From a virus, in the IMG/VR virus record IMGVR_UViG_3300031578_000215, positions 1 to 32,066 of that record: a stretch of 32,066 bases of DNA; one strand, given 5' to 3'. Both the position numbers and the translations under genes were made by a program. Each line of letters starts with the position of its first letter. The first letter of the stretch is position 1. Under the pieces are notes generated by a model. The model was not told the origin of the DNA, did not search any database, and worked only from the letters and a program-made list of their open reading frames with translations. Shown here one piece after another: positions 23,867 through 29,709 of the stretch.

Positions 23867-24121
23867 ATGTATTATTCAATAGTAGACAATGATAGCAATT
23901 ACGTACTTTCATGTGGTATGAATTCTAGCAATCCAAATGAAATCAAAAAGGCATTATTAAAATATATAAAGCCATATTTAGAAGGAAAAAGAGAATACAT
24001 TTTACTAAAAAATAGTGATCTTCACGATCTAATGAGACTCTATAGATTTCGTCTTTTTGCGCATTCGTATAAGTTTACAAAAGAAAAGTATATGCGCAAA
24101 ATCTCAGAAGTATTGGGATGA
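23867..24121 (+). CDS. Hypothetical protein (84 aa)
   Basis: ATG 23867 follows AAAGGGGAATTAATT. The product begins MYYSIVDNDSNYVLSCGMNS with a beta start, then is helical with a basic C-terminus (FTKEKYMRKISEVLG). No family recognised. Middle of the early operon. Confidence 0.7.
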   Translation: MYYSIVDNDSNYVLSCGMNSSNPNEIKKALLKYIKPYLEGKREYILLKNSDLHDLMRLYRFRLFAHSYKFTKEKYMRKISEVLG

Positions 24122-24125
24122 AAAA

Positions 24126-24290
24126 ATGAAAGACAATAAAATGATTTTGACAAAAAACGAAGCGAGACAACTTATTAATCATATGCACGGCTTATTTCCG
24201 AGTTATATAAAAGAAATGATTAAAATAATAAGAGCCGAAAATTTAAAAAATGGGGAGGTAAATAATGATGGATATAGAATCAAGGAATGA
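24126..24290 (+). CDS. Small protein (54 aa)
   Basis: The start ATG 24126, 4 bp past the preceding stop with GGGATGA upstream, is preferred over a longer frame that would overlap the neighbour. It begins MKDNKMILTKNEARQLINHM and is helical and basic. Its last codons overlap the next gene. Function unknown. Confidence 0.6.
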   Translation: MKDNKMILTKNEARQLINHMHGLFPSYIKEMIKIIRAENLKNGEVNNDGYRIKE

Positions 24291-24414
24291 GGACGAATAT
24301 TATCATCGAGAGGATGATGACTGGCAACAAGCACAAGAAACTTTCGATGAATGGAGGTATTGGTTAGGCGATGTTTTTAAATTTAAATTGTGGAAAAAAA
24401 CGGACGGCGAATGA
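24265..24414 (+). CDS. Very acidic small protein (49 aa)
   Basis: Two ATG codons in a row (24265 and 24268) follow GGGGAGG. The product is strongly acidic (SRNEDEYYHREDDDWQQAQE) with five Trp and four Tyr residues, and ends in a basic patch (KLWKKTDGE). Small acidic, aromatic-rich phage proteins are sometimes DNA mimics or host-enzyme inhibitors, but no match was recognised. It is the last gene of the P1 operon. Confidence 0.65.
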   Translation: MMDIESRNEDEYYHREDDDWQQAQETFDEWRYWLGDVFKFKLWKKTDGE

Positions 24415-24415
24415 A

Positions 24416-24458
24416 GCATTTGCACTTATTCTTTATCCATAAAGAATAAGTGCAATGC
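24416..24458 (+). other. Long hairpin closing the early operon
   Basis: GCATTTGCACTTATTCTTTA and its complement (one unpaired T) form a stem of 19 pairs around the loop TCCA. No T tract follows on the plus strand, so it is not a standard terminator. It may protect the mRNA end or be an RNase processing site. Confidence 0.6.
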
Positions 24459-24599
24459 CGCCTATGGTACTAATTAAATAATAATCCATTATATTTTAAT
24501 TAGCCTTATTATATTAAATTATTTTTAATAAAAAAGATACAGACCAAATGCTGAATTTTACGTAAGAAAAAGCTTACAAGATATTTTTTTATATTTCGC
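24459..24599. other. Gene-free, very AT-rich gap before promoter P3
   Basis: Almost pure A/T from 24470 to 24535, with a weak inverted repeat CTAATTAAA/TTTTAATTAG and a small hairpin GTAAG/CTTAC (24562-24577). No gene is seen. It could serve as an upstream promoter element or an easily melted region. Confidence 0.4.
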
Positions 24600-24627
24600 T
24601 TGTGCGACATGATAAATATGATATAAT
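24600..24627 (+). promoter_or_regulatory. Promoter P3 with GTGCGA operator motif
   Basis: TTGTGC (24600-24605) and TATAAT (24622-24627) are 16 bp apart, in the context GATATAATGG. GTGCGAC (24602-24608) covers the -35 box and matches the motif in P1 and P2. The expected start near 24634 falls at the first stem of the structured leader. Confidence 0.65.
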
Positions 24628-24635
24628 GGACGAAT

Positions 24636-24718
24636 AATAAGCGCAGATTTCATGTTTATAACTAAAACATGAAAATACTCCAACGGCACCCTTTCTGCGC
24701 TTATTCTAAAAGGAATAA
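24636..24718 (+). promoter_or_regulatory. Structured mRNA leader with alternative ribosome-site hairpin
   Basis: AATAAGCGCAG (24636-24646) pairs perfectly with CTGCGCTTATT (24695-24705). Inside, TTTCATGTTT (24648-24657) and AAACATGAAA (24665-24674) form a perfect 10-bp hairpin, and a single-stranded part with CTCCAACGGCACCC follows. An alternative hairpin TTATTC-TAAAAG-GAATAA (24701-24718) covers the AAAAGGA ribosome site of the gene at 24721. It uses the same TTATT as the outer stem, so the two folds exclude each other. This is the layout of a translational switch. Confidence 0.7.
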
Positions 24719-24720
24719 TT

Positions 24721-24939
24721 ATGAGCTTAAAAGACTCTATTACAACTAATGAAGCGGCTATACTTGTTAATAAAAATAAACGACACATCCAATATTTGTG
24801 TAAAAACAAATTTATAGATGCTAAAAAATTTAAAACCGGAACCTGGATTTTATCGAAGAAATCTCTTTTAGCTTATTATGAAAATTTAAATCTAGGGAAA
24901 AAAAATGCCGTTACTTTCAGGGAAATTAAAGAAAGTTAG
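24721..24939 (+). CDS. Helix-turn-helix, excisionase-family regulator (72 aa)
   Basis: The protein has the pattern of small MerR/excisionase-type domains: ITTNEAAILVNKNKRHIQYL forms the helix-turn-helix at residues 7-26, followed by the wing KTGTWILSKKSLLAYYEN at about residues 38-55. Such proteins act as excisionases or small transcription regulators. It stands alone behind promoter P3 and a structured leader, so its level appears tightly controlled. It overlaps the start of a broken small gene by 35 bp. Confidence 0.8.
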   Translation: MSLKDSITTNEAAILVNKNKRHIQYLCKNKFIDAKKFKTGTWILSKKSLLAYYENLNLGKKNAVTFREIKES

Positions 24940-25072
24940 ACTAAAAAATATTCAGACAGAAATTTCTGCTGGAAAATAACCTAAACAAGCTGTTGCAATT
25001 GCAAATTCTAAGGCAAGGAGGTCTAAAAATGCAAACCTATCTAAGAAAACCAGAAATCGTAAAAGCCGCTAA
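24905..25072 (+). pseudogene. MPLL-type conserved small phage gene broken by an in-frame TAA
   Basis: The frame begins MPLLSGKLKKVRLKNIQTEI, then SAGK, a TAA stop (24977-24979), and continues in the same frame as PKQAVAIANSKARRSKN to 25072. Intact small phage proteins of this type read straight through this place (AGKxxKQAVAIAxSKA). One base change from a Lys codon AAA would give this TAA. The ribosome site of the next gene lies within the frame. Either the gene is dead or only the N-terminal 24 residues are made. Confidence 0.7.
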
Positions 25073-25250
25073 GTATGAGAAAGGAATGGAGGACGGTATC
25101 TATGAAGATATTGGTTTGCCTTACCTCTATACTCCGAATGGTAAAATGTGGATTTTAGATGGTGATTACATCGTCATTGATGAAAAAGACAGGAAACATG
25201 TCCAACCTCCGGATATTTTCGAAAAGAAATACTCCCCATATTCTGGCTAA
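25029..25250 (+). CDS. Small conserved phage protein (73 aa)
   Basis: The start ATG 25029 is fixed by AAGGAGG eight bases upstream. It begins MQTYLRKPEIVKAAKYEKGM, then has GKMWILDGDYIVIDEKDRKH and ends PPDIFEKKYSPYSG. The pattern of an early KP, a central GDxI turn and a PDIFE end is shared by many small phage proteins of unknown role that fold as one beta domain. It is the last rightward gene before the converging replication unit. Confidence 0.75.
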   Translation: MQTYLRKPEIVKAAKYEKGMEDGIYEDIGLPYLYTPNGKMWILDGDYIVIDEKDRKHVQPPDIFEKKYSPYSG

Positions 25251-25319
25251 ATCTTATACATAGCTGAGAGCTAAAATAATAGGCATTGTGGCGTTTAAAA
25301 TTTCACCCATGCCAAGGTA

Positions 25320-25745
25320 CTAATTTTTTAATATCTCCTTGCTACAGCCTTGGTTGGCACCTTCTATCAGCTGCTTCTCTTGAGATATAGCCTGCTTGAA
25401 AGCTTCTTCATAATTTTTACCAGTTTTTTCGATAATGTATATAATTTTATTTTGAAATGATTGTGCCGCTTGCTCCGCTATCTCTTGAGCTGAGGGCTGC
25501 GTTCTAACTTTTACGCGTAACGTTATTTTTTCGCACAGTTCTCTAAGTCTTGCCGGACGAGGCCAGTAAAGATCGGATTTAATGCTTTCGTCCACGGCTT
25601 CAGAAATAATATCTGCCTCGAAATTCTGTAAAATATTCCAATATTCATACAGTAAATCTTTGTTTTCTAATACATTTTTATTAAACACAACATCAATTCT
25701 CCTTAGTTGGGACACAAAGTTTTTTCTCGATTTTTCCTTTTTCAT
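25320..25745 (-). CDS. Helicase-loader-like replication protein (141 aa)
   Basis: ATG 25743-25745 overlaps the initiator stop (ATGA), with GGAGGAG upstream. Residues 25-75 (EYWNILQNFEADIISEAVDE, then YWPRPARLRELCEKI) match the helical N-terminal module seen in phage helicase loaders and inhibitors of the G39P kind. The rest is a helical tail. Coupling with the initiator gene supports a role in bringing host helicase to the phage origin. The assignment is by pattern and context only. Confidence 0.6.
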   Translation of the reverse strand: MKKEKSRKNFVSQLRRIDVVFNKNVLENKDLLYEYWNILQNFEADIISEAVDESIKSDLYWPRPARLRELCEKITLRVKVRTQPSAQEIAEQAAQSFQNKIIYIIEKTGKNYEEAFKQAISQEKQLIEGANQGCSKEILKN

Positions 25746-26761
25746 TTTTCATCTCCTCCTGAAATGAAGTCTTCAACAACAGATTTTTGATTTTTTTTCT
25801 TTTCTGCTAGTTGAATAAATTTTTCAACGTGATCTGCATCGCGAAGTATGAGTTCAATCGAATCATAAACTTCACCGAGCGGATTTTTTCCCATGTGGAA
25901 TCCTGATTGAGCGCATCCGTCCACAGCAAGCTTCAAATTTGCAGAATCATTGTTATACGATTTCAAAGTTTTTGCAATTATTGTTTTTCGCTTTTTATCT
26001 AAAATCGCTTTAGGATGATTCATGACGGTTCGCCAGTAATCGAAAACTTCATAAATAATTTTTGAAGAAGAAGACGTCGAGGTAAGCGAAGCGTCCTCGA
26101 CAATGGTGGAAGAATTTTTGGCTGTACAATTCTTGCGCATCACTTTCTTTTCTATATTTTCTTTATCTATTGCTAATGCTAATGCTAATGGATCCTGCTT
26201 CCCATGTGCCTTGCCATCCTGCTTGCCATGTGACATGCCATCCTGCTTGCCATCCTGCTTGCCATCCTGCTTGCCATGTGACATGCCATGTGACATGCCA
26301 TCCAGGATCCCATCTAGGATCCCATGCGATATTCCGTTCGGAATAATGTCAGATTCCGCATACTTTTTGTTCTTAAGATTTTGGTACCATTCTCTCTTTA
26401 ATCTGCAATCTGGCAATTCATTTAATAAAAAAACCCAGTTTTGCCAAGAGTTTACGGATGTTGGAGGATTATACTTAAAATAATTTTTCAAATATATTAC
26501 TTGGTGTTTTTCGCAGACGTCAATAATTTCCAGTTTAATAAGTTCGTTCACTGCTGCTTTATATTTTTTTAAATTCCAACGTTTCTCGTCAGCAAGTGCG
26601 CCGATTGATGCTTTGAATAAACCCAAAGCGTTAGAATATGGAGTTGTGAGCAGATGAAAATAAACAAGTTGAATTCCATCTTTTAAAAAAGGGAACTTAT
26701 TATCGTTCCAAATTTTTCTAAAAATGTTCACATAAAGATTTTTTTGCCGAAATTTTGCCAT
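25742..26761 (-). CDS. Replication initiator / replisome organiser (339 aa) with internal iterons
   Basis: Residues 1-130 form a winged-helix domain ([39 protein letters not shown]). Residues 144-190 are a low-complexity array of MSHG, KQDG and ILDG repeats coded by 12-bp DNA repeats. Residues 240-330 are the phage replisome-organiser C-terminal domain ([20 protein letters not shown] and [20 protein letters not shown]). Such proteins bind the phage origin and load helicase. In lambda and several other phages the origin repeats lie inside this gene, as they appear to do here. It follows the repressor gene and precedes the loader-like gene. Confidence 0.82.
   Translation of the reverse strand: MAKFRQKNLYVNIFRKIWNDNKFPFLKDGIQLVYFHLLTTPYSNALGLFKASIGALADEKRWNLKKYKAAVNELIKLEIIDVCEKHQVIYLKNYFKYNPPTSVNSWQNWVFLLNELPDCRLKREWYQNLKNKKYAESDIIPNGISHGILDGILDGMSHGMSHGKQDGKQDGKQDGMSHGKQDGKAHGKQDPLALALAIDKENIEKKVMRKNCTAKNSSTIVEDASLTSTSSSSKIIYEVFDYWRTVMNHPKAILDKKRKTIIAKTLKSYNNDSANLKLAVDGCAQSGFHMGKNPLGEVYDSIELILRDADHVEKFIQLAEKKKNQKSVVEDFISGGDEK
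26171..26333. repeat. Tandem 12-bp repeats inside the initiator gene, candidate replication origin
   Basis: From 26190 to 26333 twelve 12-bp units follow in register. Type A CCATCCTGCTTG occurs four times unchanged (26214, 26238, 26250, 26262). Type B CCATGTGACATG, with the inverted repeat CATGTGACATG, occurs three times (26226, 26274, 26286). Type C CCATCYAGGATC occurs twice (26298, 26310). The remaining units are degenerate. Next to them GCTAAT is repeated three times (26172-26189) beside AT-rich DNA. This matches an iteron array with a melting region. Confidence 0.75.
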
Positions 26762-26804
26762 TTCTTAACCCTCTTTTTTTATAATTCCTTTTAATTTTCA
26801 CCGT

Positions 26805-27068
26805 TCACTTACCCTTATTAACGGTTCCATTTGTCCATATTTTATCCAATGATAAGTTTGGTTTAACACAATATCCTTGTCTATTTAGTTCTTTTAACTG
26901 CCCATTTAAAGCGTTTATGATCGAAAGAGCCGTTTTAATCGGCGGTGTAATCTTTCCCACTTCATAATTACTAAGGCTGCCTTGCGTTGTACCCGCAAGT
27001 TGAGCCAGTTCATTCAAAGTTAAATTAGCTATTTTTCTGTATTTTTTCAGGTTGTTAACTGCTGTCAT
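26805..27068 (-). CDS. XRE-family helix-turn-helix repressor (87 aa)
   Basis: The ATG at 27066-27068 has AGGAG seven bases upstream. The helix-turn-helix covers about residues 15-40: LTLNELAQLAGTTQGSLSNY followed by EVGKITPP, typical of the Cro/C1 family. The C-terminus is short, so there is no self-cleavage domain. It lies divergent to the Bet-type gene, with two opposite promoters between them. It is the natural candidate for the protein that binds the GTGCGA motif of P1, P2 and P3. It could be a CI-like or Cro-like regulator. Confidence 0.85.
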   Translation of the reverse strand: MTAVNNLKKYRKIANLTLNELAQLAGTTQGSLSNYEVGKITPPIKTALSIINALNGQLKELNRQGYCVKPNLSLDKIWTNGTVNKGK

Positions 27069-27130
27069 ATTTATACTCCTATTTTTTAGAAAACTATAAT
27101 TTATTACATTATTGATTAAGTATCATAGCC

Positions 27131-27136
27131 ATTATA
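27131..27136 (-). promoter_or_regulatory. -10 box of the repressor/replication unit
   Basis: TATAAT on the minus strand in the context TGATATAATGG, the form used in other promoters here and with an extended TG. The -35 region is only A/T-rich. The leader is about 55 nt long. Confidence 0.5.
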
Positions 27137-27199
27137 TCAGAAAAAATAATAAAAAGAATTAAAATATTATCTTTTTCTTTAATATTTTAAAAAAAATGC

Positions 27200-27227
27200 T
27201 TGACGCAGGTGCGATATAATGTATAAT
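27200..27227 (+). promoter_or_regulatory. Promoter P2 with GTGCGA operator motif
   Basis: TTGACG (27200-27205) and TATAAT (27222-27227) are 16 bp apart. GTGCGAT (27209-27215) lies in the spacer, as in P1. It drives the recombination operon beginning at 27265 and faces the repressor gene. Confidence 0.75.
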
Positions 27228-27264
27228 AGTCACATAGTAAATTTTTTTATATTAAGGAGAGAAA

Positions 27265-28014
27265 ATGAGCACTGAAATTATTAAAAAAGAAGGGAGTAAA
27301 TCTATTGCAGAAATAAATAGCTTTACTCCAGAACAGATAGAACTAGTAAAAAAGACTGTTGCAAAAAATGCTACAGATGATGAATTACAAATGTTTTTAC
27401 ATCTTGCAAAAAAATATGGTCTTGATCCATTAGCTAAACAGATATGGTTTATAAAGTATAAAGTTGCTGAAGCACCTACTATTTTTACCAGTCGTGATGG
27501 ATATTTAAAAATAGCTCATGATAGCGGACAATTTGATGGGCTTGATAGTCATACTATTGATGATGAAAATGGCAATCCAGTCAAAGCTATTTGTGAGGTA
27601 TGGCGCAAAGATATGTCTCATAGTTTTAAAGCAGAAGTAAAATTTAAAGAATATGGAATGAACAATAGAAATCCAATATGGCGAAGCTATCCAAGCGCTA
27701 TGTTAATTAAAGTGGCTGAAGTATTTGCATTAAAACGAGCATTTAGCATTTCAGGTCTTGTTACTTCTGAAGAGATGAGTCAAGAACAAGAACCTATATC
27801 AGTTGATCAAAATCATAAAGATCTTAAAGACGGAATATTAAATCTTCTTAAAAATGACGTTTTTACCGATGAAGAAAAAAATAAATGGAATAATTTTCTT
27901 GAAAAATATAATAATAACGAAGAAGCTTATCAACACGCATTAAACAAGATAACAGAGGAAATAGTAAAGAGAACGTCCCAACTAAAAATAAGGCAGGAAG
28001 AAAATGAAACTTAA
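27265..28014 (+). CDS. bet: Bet/RecT-type single-strand annealing protein (249 aa)
   Basis: Residues 18-60 (NSFTPEQIELVKKTVAKNAT, DDELQMFLHLAKKYGLDPLA) and the following KQIWFIKYK match the start of the lambda Bet family. The core continues with FTSRDGYLKIAHDSGQFDGL, and GNPVKAICEVWRKD and ends WRSYPSAMLIKVAEVFALKR. Bet-type proteins anneal complementary strands and work with a 5'-3' exonuclease and a single-strand-binding protein. The C-terminal 70 residues are variable and helical. No exonuclease gene is visible, but the DUF669-type gene is close downstream. The ribosome site is AAGGAG. Confidence 0.9.
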   Translation: MSTEIIKKEGSKSIAEINSFTPEQIELVKKTVAKNATDDELQMFLHLAKKYGLDPLAKQIWFIKYKVAEAPTIFTSRDGYLKIAHDSGQFDGLDSHTIDDENGNPVKAICEVWRKDMSHSFKAEVKFKEYGMNNRNPIWRSYPSAMLIKVAEVFALKRAFSISGLVTSEEMSQEQEPISVDQNHKDLKDGILNLLKNDVFTDEEKNKWNNFLEKYNNNEEAYQHALNKITEEIVKRTSQLKIRQEENET

Positions 28015-28141
28015 ACCGATGGATAATGTATTACAAATATCTATAGCACGAGTATCTTCTCCCTCGTTAGTTAGCAGCTTTGGTCGGATCTGTGATAGGT
28101 TTAGAGCTAAAGAGTTTAGTATGGTTAAAAAGGAGAAATGA
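28004..28141 (+). pseudogene. Remnant sharing its start with the ankyrin gene at 28646 (45 codons)
   Basis: The first 35 bases, beginning ATGAAACTTAAACCGATGGA, closely resemble those at 28646, and the peptides begin MKLKPMDNVL and MKLKPIDKAL. After that the similarity ends. The 45-codon frame has no ankyrin pattern (FGRICDRFRAKEF). It overlaps the Bet gene end and the next leader. A decayed partial duplicate is more likely than a gene, though a small peptide cannot be excluded. Confidence 0.5.
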
Positions 28142-28143
28142 CA

Positions 28144-28404
28144 ATGAAAATTGATTTAAGAGAGCAAGTTGCTGAACTTTTACATGATCAACAGAAGGGG
28201 TGGCTAAAATGGCTTTTAGATCGCTCACAAATTAGATGGCTTGATGATGACATACTTGATGAGGGCATGATTAAAGTAATGAATTCGTCCTATATAGCAT
28301 TGTCTGAAGAAGAAAAAGAACTATACAGAAAAGATGCAGATAATATGATAGGATTATTTGAAGATAATATAGGCTCTGAGAATGAAAGATGGGGCGAATG
28401 TTGA
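28144..28404 (+). CDS. Hypothetical acidic protein (86 aa)
   Basis: The second ATG (28144) follows the leader AAAGGAGAAATGACA shared with other early genes. The product begins MKIDLREQVAELLHDQQKGW and is helical and acidic, with a Trp-rich first third. No family recognised. It overlaps the next gene as TGATG. Confidence 0.7.
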   Translation: MKIDLREQVAELLHDQQKGWLKWLLDRSQIRWLDDDILDEGMIKVMNSSYIALSEEEKELYRKDADNMIGLFEDNIGSENERWGEC

Positions 28405-28649
28405 TGGAGATTAGAGATGAATTAAAATGGCCGTCAGAAACTGGAACAGTTGGCCAAGTTCTCGTAGAAAGAATTACTATAGAAGGTAGAGATCGCGAGG
28501 GACTTTTTTCTTTACTAAAAGAAAACGAAGAGTATCTTTATAATAAATTTGGAGATAGATATTTTGAGAAAGTTTTAGCACTAACAGAAGGATTATCACA
28601 TTTTGAATTGCTTGAAATTCTTTTTATAATCTTTGGAATGCATAAATGA
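28404..28649 (+). CDS. Hypothetical protein (81 aa)
   Basis: The start at ATG 28404 overlaps the preceding stop and has GGGG ten bases upstream; two in-frame ATG codons just before (28389, 28398) are alternatives. It begins MEIRDELKWPSETGTVGQVL and ends HFELLEILFIIFGMHK, with a hydrophobic C-terminal helix. It is coupled by ATGA to the ankyrin gene. Function unknown. Confidence 0.65.
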   Translation: MEIRDELKWPSETGTVGQVLVERITIEGRDREGLFSLLKENEEYLYNKFGDRYFEKVLALTEGLSHFELLEILFIIFGMHK

Positions 28650-28879
28650 AACTTAAACCAATAGATAAAGCATTATTAGATTATGCAAAATCAGGAGATT
28701 TAGAATTAATTAAATATTTAATTGGAAAAGGAGCTAATATTAAAGCTAAAGACGAAGATGGCTTTACAGCTAAAACGTTAGCATCATATAACGGACATTC
28801 AGCAATTGTTGAATATTTTGAAAACTTAAAAACTAAAACAGGAGAAAATAATCATGACATTAATAGAATTAGATTTTAA
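28646..28879 (+). CDS. Short ankyrin-repeat protein (77 aa)
   Basis: ATGA overlap with the preceding gene. Residues 7-65 form two ankyrin-type units: ALLDYAKSGDLELIKYLIGK, then GANIKAKDEDGFTAKTLASY and NGHSAIVEYFENLK. The last part resembles the end of the longer ankyrin protein at 22329 (NGHTEIVEYL), suggesting a common origin. It overlaps the DUF669-type gene by 26 bp. It probably binds a host or phage protein; the partner is unknown. Confidence 0.82.
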   Translation: MKLKPIDKALLDYAKSGDLELIKYLIGKGANIKAKDEDGFTAKTLASYNGHSAIVEYFENLKTKTGENNHDINRIRF

Positions 28880-29141
28880 TTTAGATGACGTTGAATCATC
28901 TCAAGAAATAAATAATTTCGAGCCAATCCCGCCAGGAGATTATAATGCTGTTATTGAAAAGGTTGAGGAGGTTTTTTCAAGAAATGGGCATAAGATGATA
29001 CGAATAGAATTTAAATTAATTGGTGATACACAATATAGAAACAGAAAGATATTTAATAATTATAATATTCATCATCCAACCGATATTGCTCGGGATATTG
29101 CTCGAAGGCAATTAAAAGATATTGTAGATAAAGCAGCTTAA
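28854..29141 (+). CDS. DUF669-type single-strand-binding-like protein, N-terminal part (95 aa)
   Basis: Residues 5-70 (LDFNLDDVESSQ, NNFEPIPPGDYNAVIEKVEE and MIRIEFKLIGDTQYRNRKIF) follow the DUF669 pattern. DUF669 proteins are thought to act as phage single-strand-binding proteins beside RecT-like annealers, as here. The frame stops at TAA 29139-29141 just after IARRQLKDIVDKAA, where family members normally continue. The sequence after the stop, in the same frame, is the missing second half (29160-29357). The ribosome site is ACAGGAG. Confidence 0.75.
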   Translation: MTLIELDFNLDDVESSQEINNFEPIPPGDYNAVIEKVEEVFSRNGHKMIRIEFKLIGDTQYRNRKIFNNYNIHHPTDIARDIARRQLKDIVDKAA

Positions 29142-29159
29142 TATATAGGAGTAAAAAAA

Positions 29160-29357
29160 ATGAAAGTAATTGATACAAATAACCTAGTTGGAAAAAAAAT
29201 AATGTTACATATTGAGATTGATAAAAAGGATTCAAAATATAATAATATCACTTATTATAAAGAGTTCGCAGGAGAACAAAATAAAATGAGTTATACGCCA
29301 AGCGAAAATAACAAACAAGAATCAGCTTCAGACTTCGACGACGATATCCCATTTTAA
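29160..29357 (+). CDS. DUF669-type protein, C-terminal part with SSB-like tail (65 aa)
   Basis: It lies in the same frame as the gene before it, separated by one TAA and five codons, and has its own TAGGAG ribosome site. The start (NNLVGKKIMLHIEIDKKDSK, then NNITYYKEF) is the usual second half of DUF669 proteins. The end DFDDDIPF equals the C-terminal tip of bacterial SSB, by which SSB recruits repair and replication proteins. It may be made separately by re-initiation or fused by readthrough. Confidence 0.72.
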   Translation: MKVIDTNNLVGKKIMLHIEIDKKDSKYNNITYYKEFAGEQNKMSYTPSENNKQESASDFDDDIPF

Positions 29358-29368
29358 GAGGAATTAAT

Positions 29369-29677
29369 ATGTCAGCATTCAGCGAGCTTATTAAAAGTTT
29401 GCCCTCGTGGGAAAAAGAAAGAAGAGAAAAAATCCTTAATGATCCCTCTCATCCACAGTATGAAATAACAAAATATTTTCAAGCAGAAAGAGAGAAAAAT
29501 CAAAAAATATTAGATAAATGGTTTACTAAAGAAGATATAGATTCTCTTTATAGATTAAACAAAAGAATACGATACAATACTGAATATGAAGATATTAAGA
29601 TGGCTTGTAGATGTACTGCATTAATGTTTGAGAAGATTAGCAAAAATAATAGAAGAAAAAACGAACAAAAGAAATAG
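29369..29677 (+). CDS. Hypothetical protein (102 aa)
   Basis: ATG 29369 follows AAGAGGAATTAAT. It begins MSAFSELIKSLPSWEKERRE and is helical and rich in charged residues, with a basic end (KISKNNRRKNEQKK). CRCTALMF near the end holds two cysteines. It belongs to the recombination operon. No family recognised. Confidence 0.7.
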   Translation: MSAFSELIKSLPSWEKERREKILNDPSHPQYEITKYFQAEREKNQKILDKWFTKEDIDSLYRLNKRIRYNTEYEDIKMACRCTALMFEKISKNNRRKNEQKK

Positions 29678-29709
29678 ACAGTAATACGAAAATAACATAT
29701 AATAATTAA

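Noticed and set aside
26190-26333. CRISPR array
   Set aside because: The 12-bp units are directly joined without spacers and lie inside a conserved coding frame.
27215-27220. Alternative -10 box (first TATAAT) for promoter P2
   Set aside because: It would be only 9 bp from TTGACG and no other -35 box is at a proper distance; the second TATAAT gives 16 bp like the other promoters.
28020-28130. Possible tRNA or small RNA in the slightly GC-richer stretch after the Bet gene
   Set aside because: No cloverleaf, no TTC-loop sequence and no terminator; better explained as a decayed gene remnant.
24977-29141. Recoding of TAA as a sense codon, suggested by two in-frame TAA codons in conserved genes
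   Set aside because: Coat, scaffold, gp4-like, gp10-like, large terminase and both large fibre genes end in TAA at the expected lengths, so TAA works as stop here.
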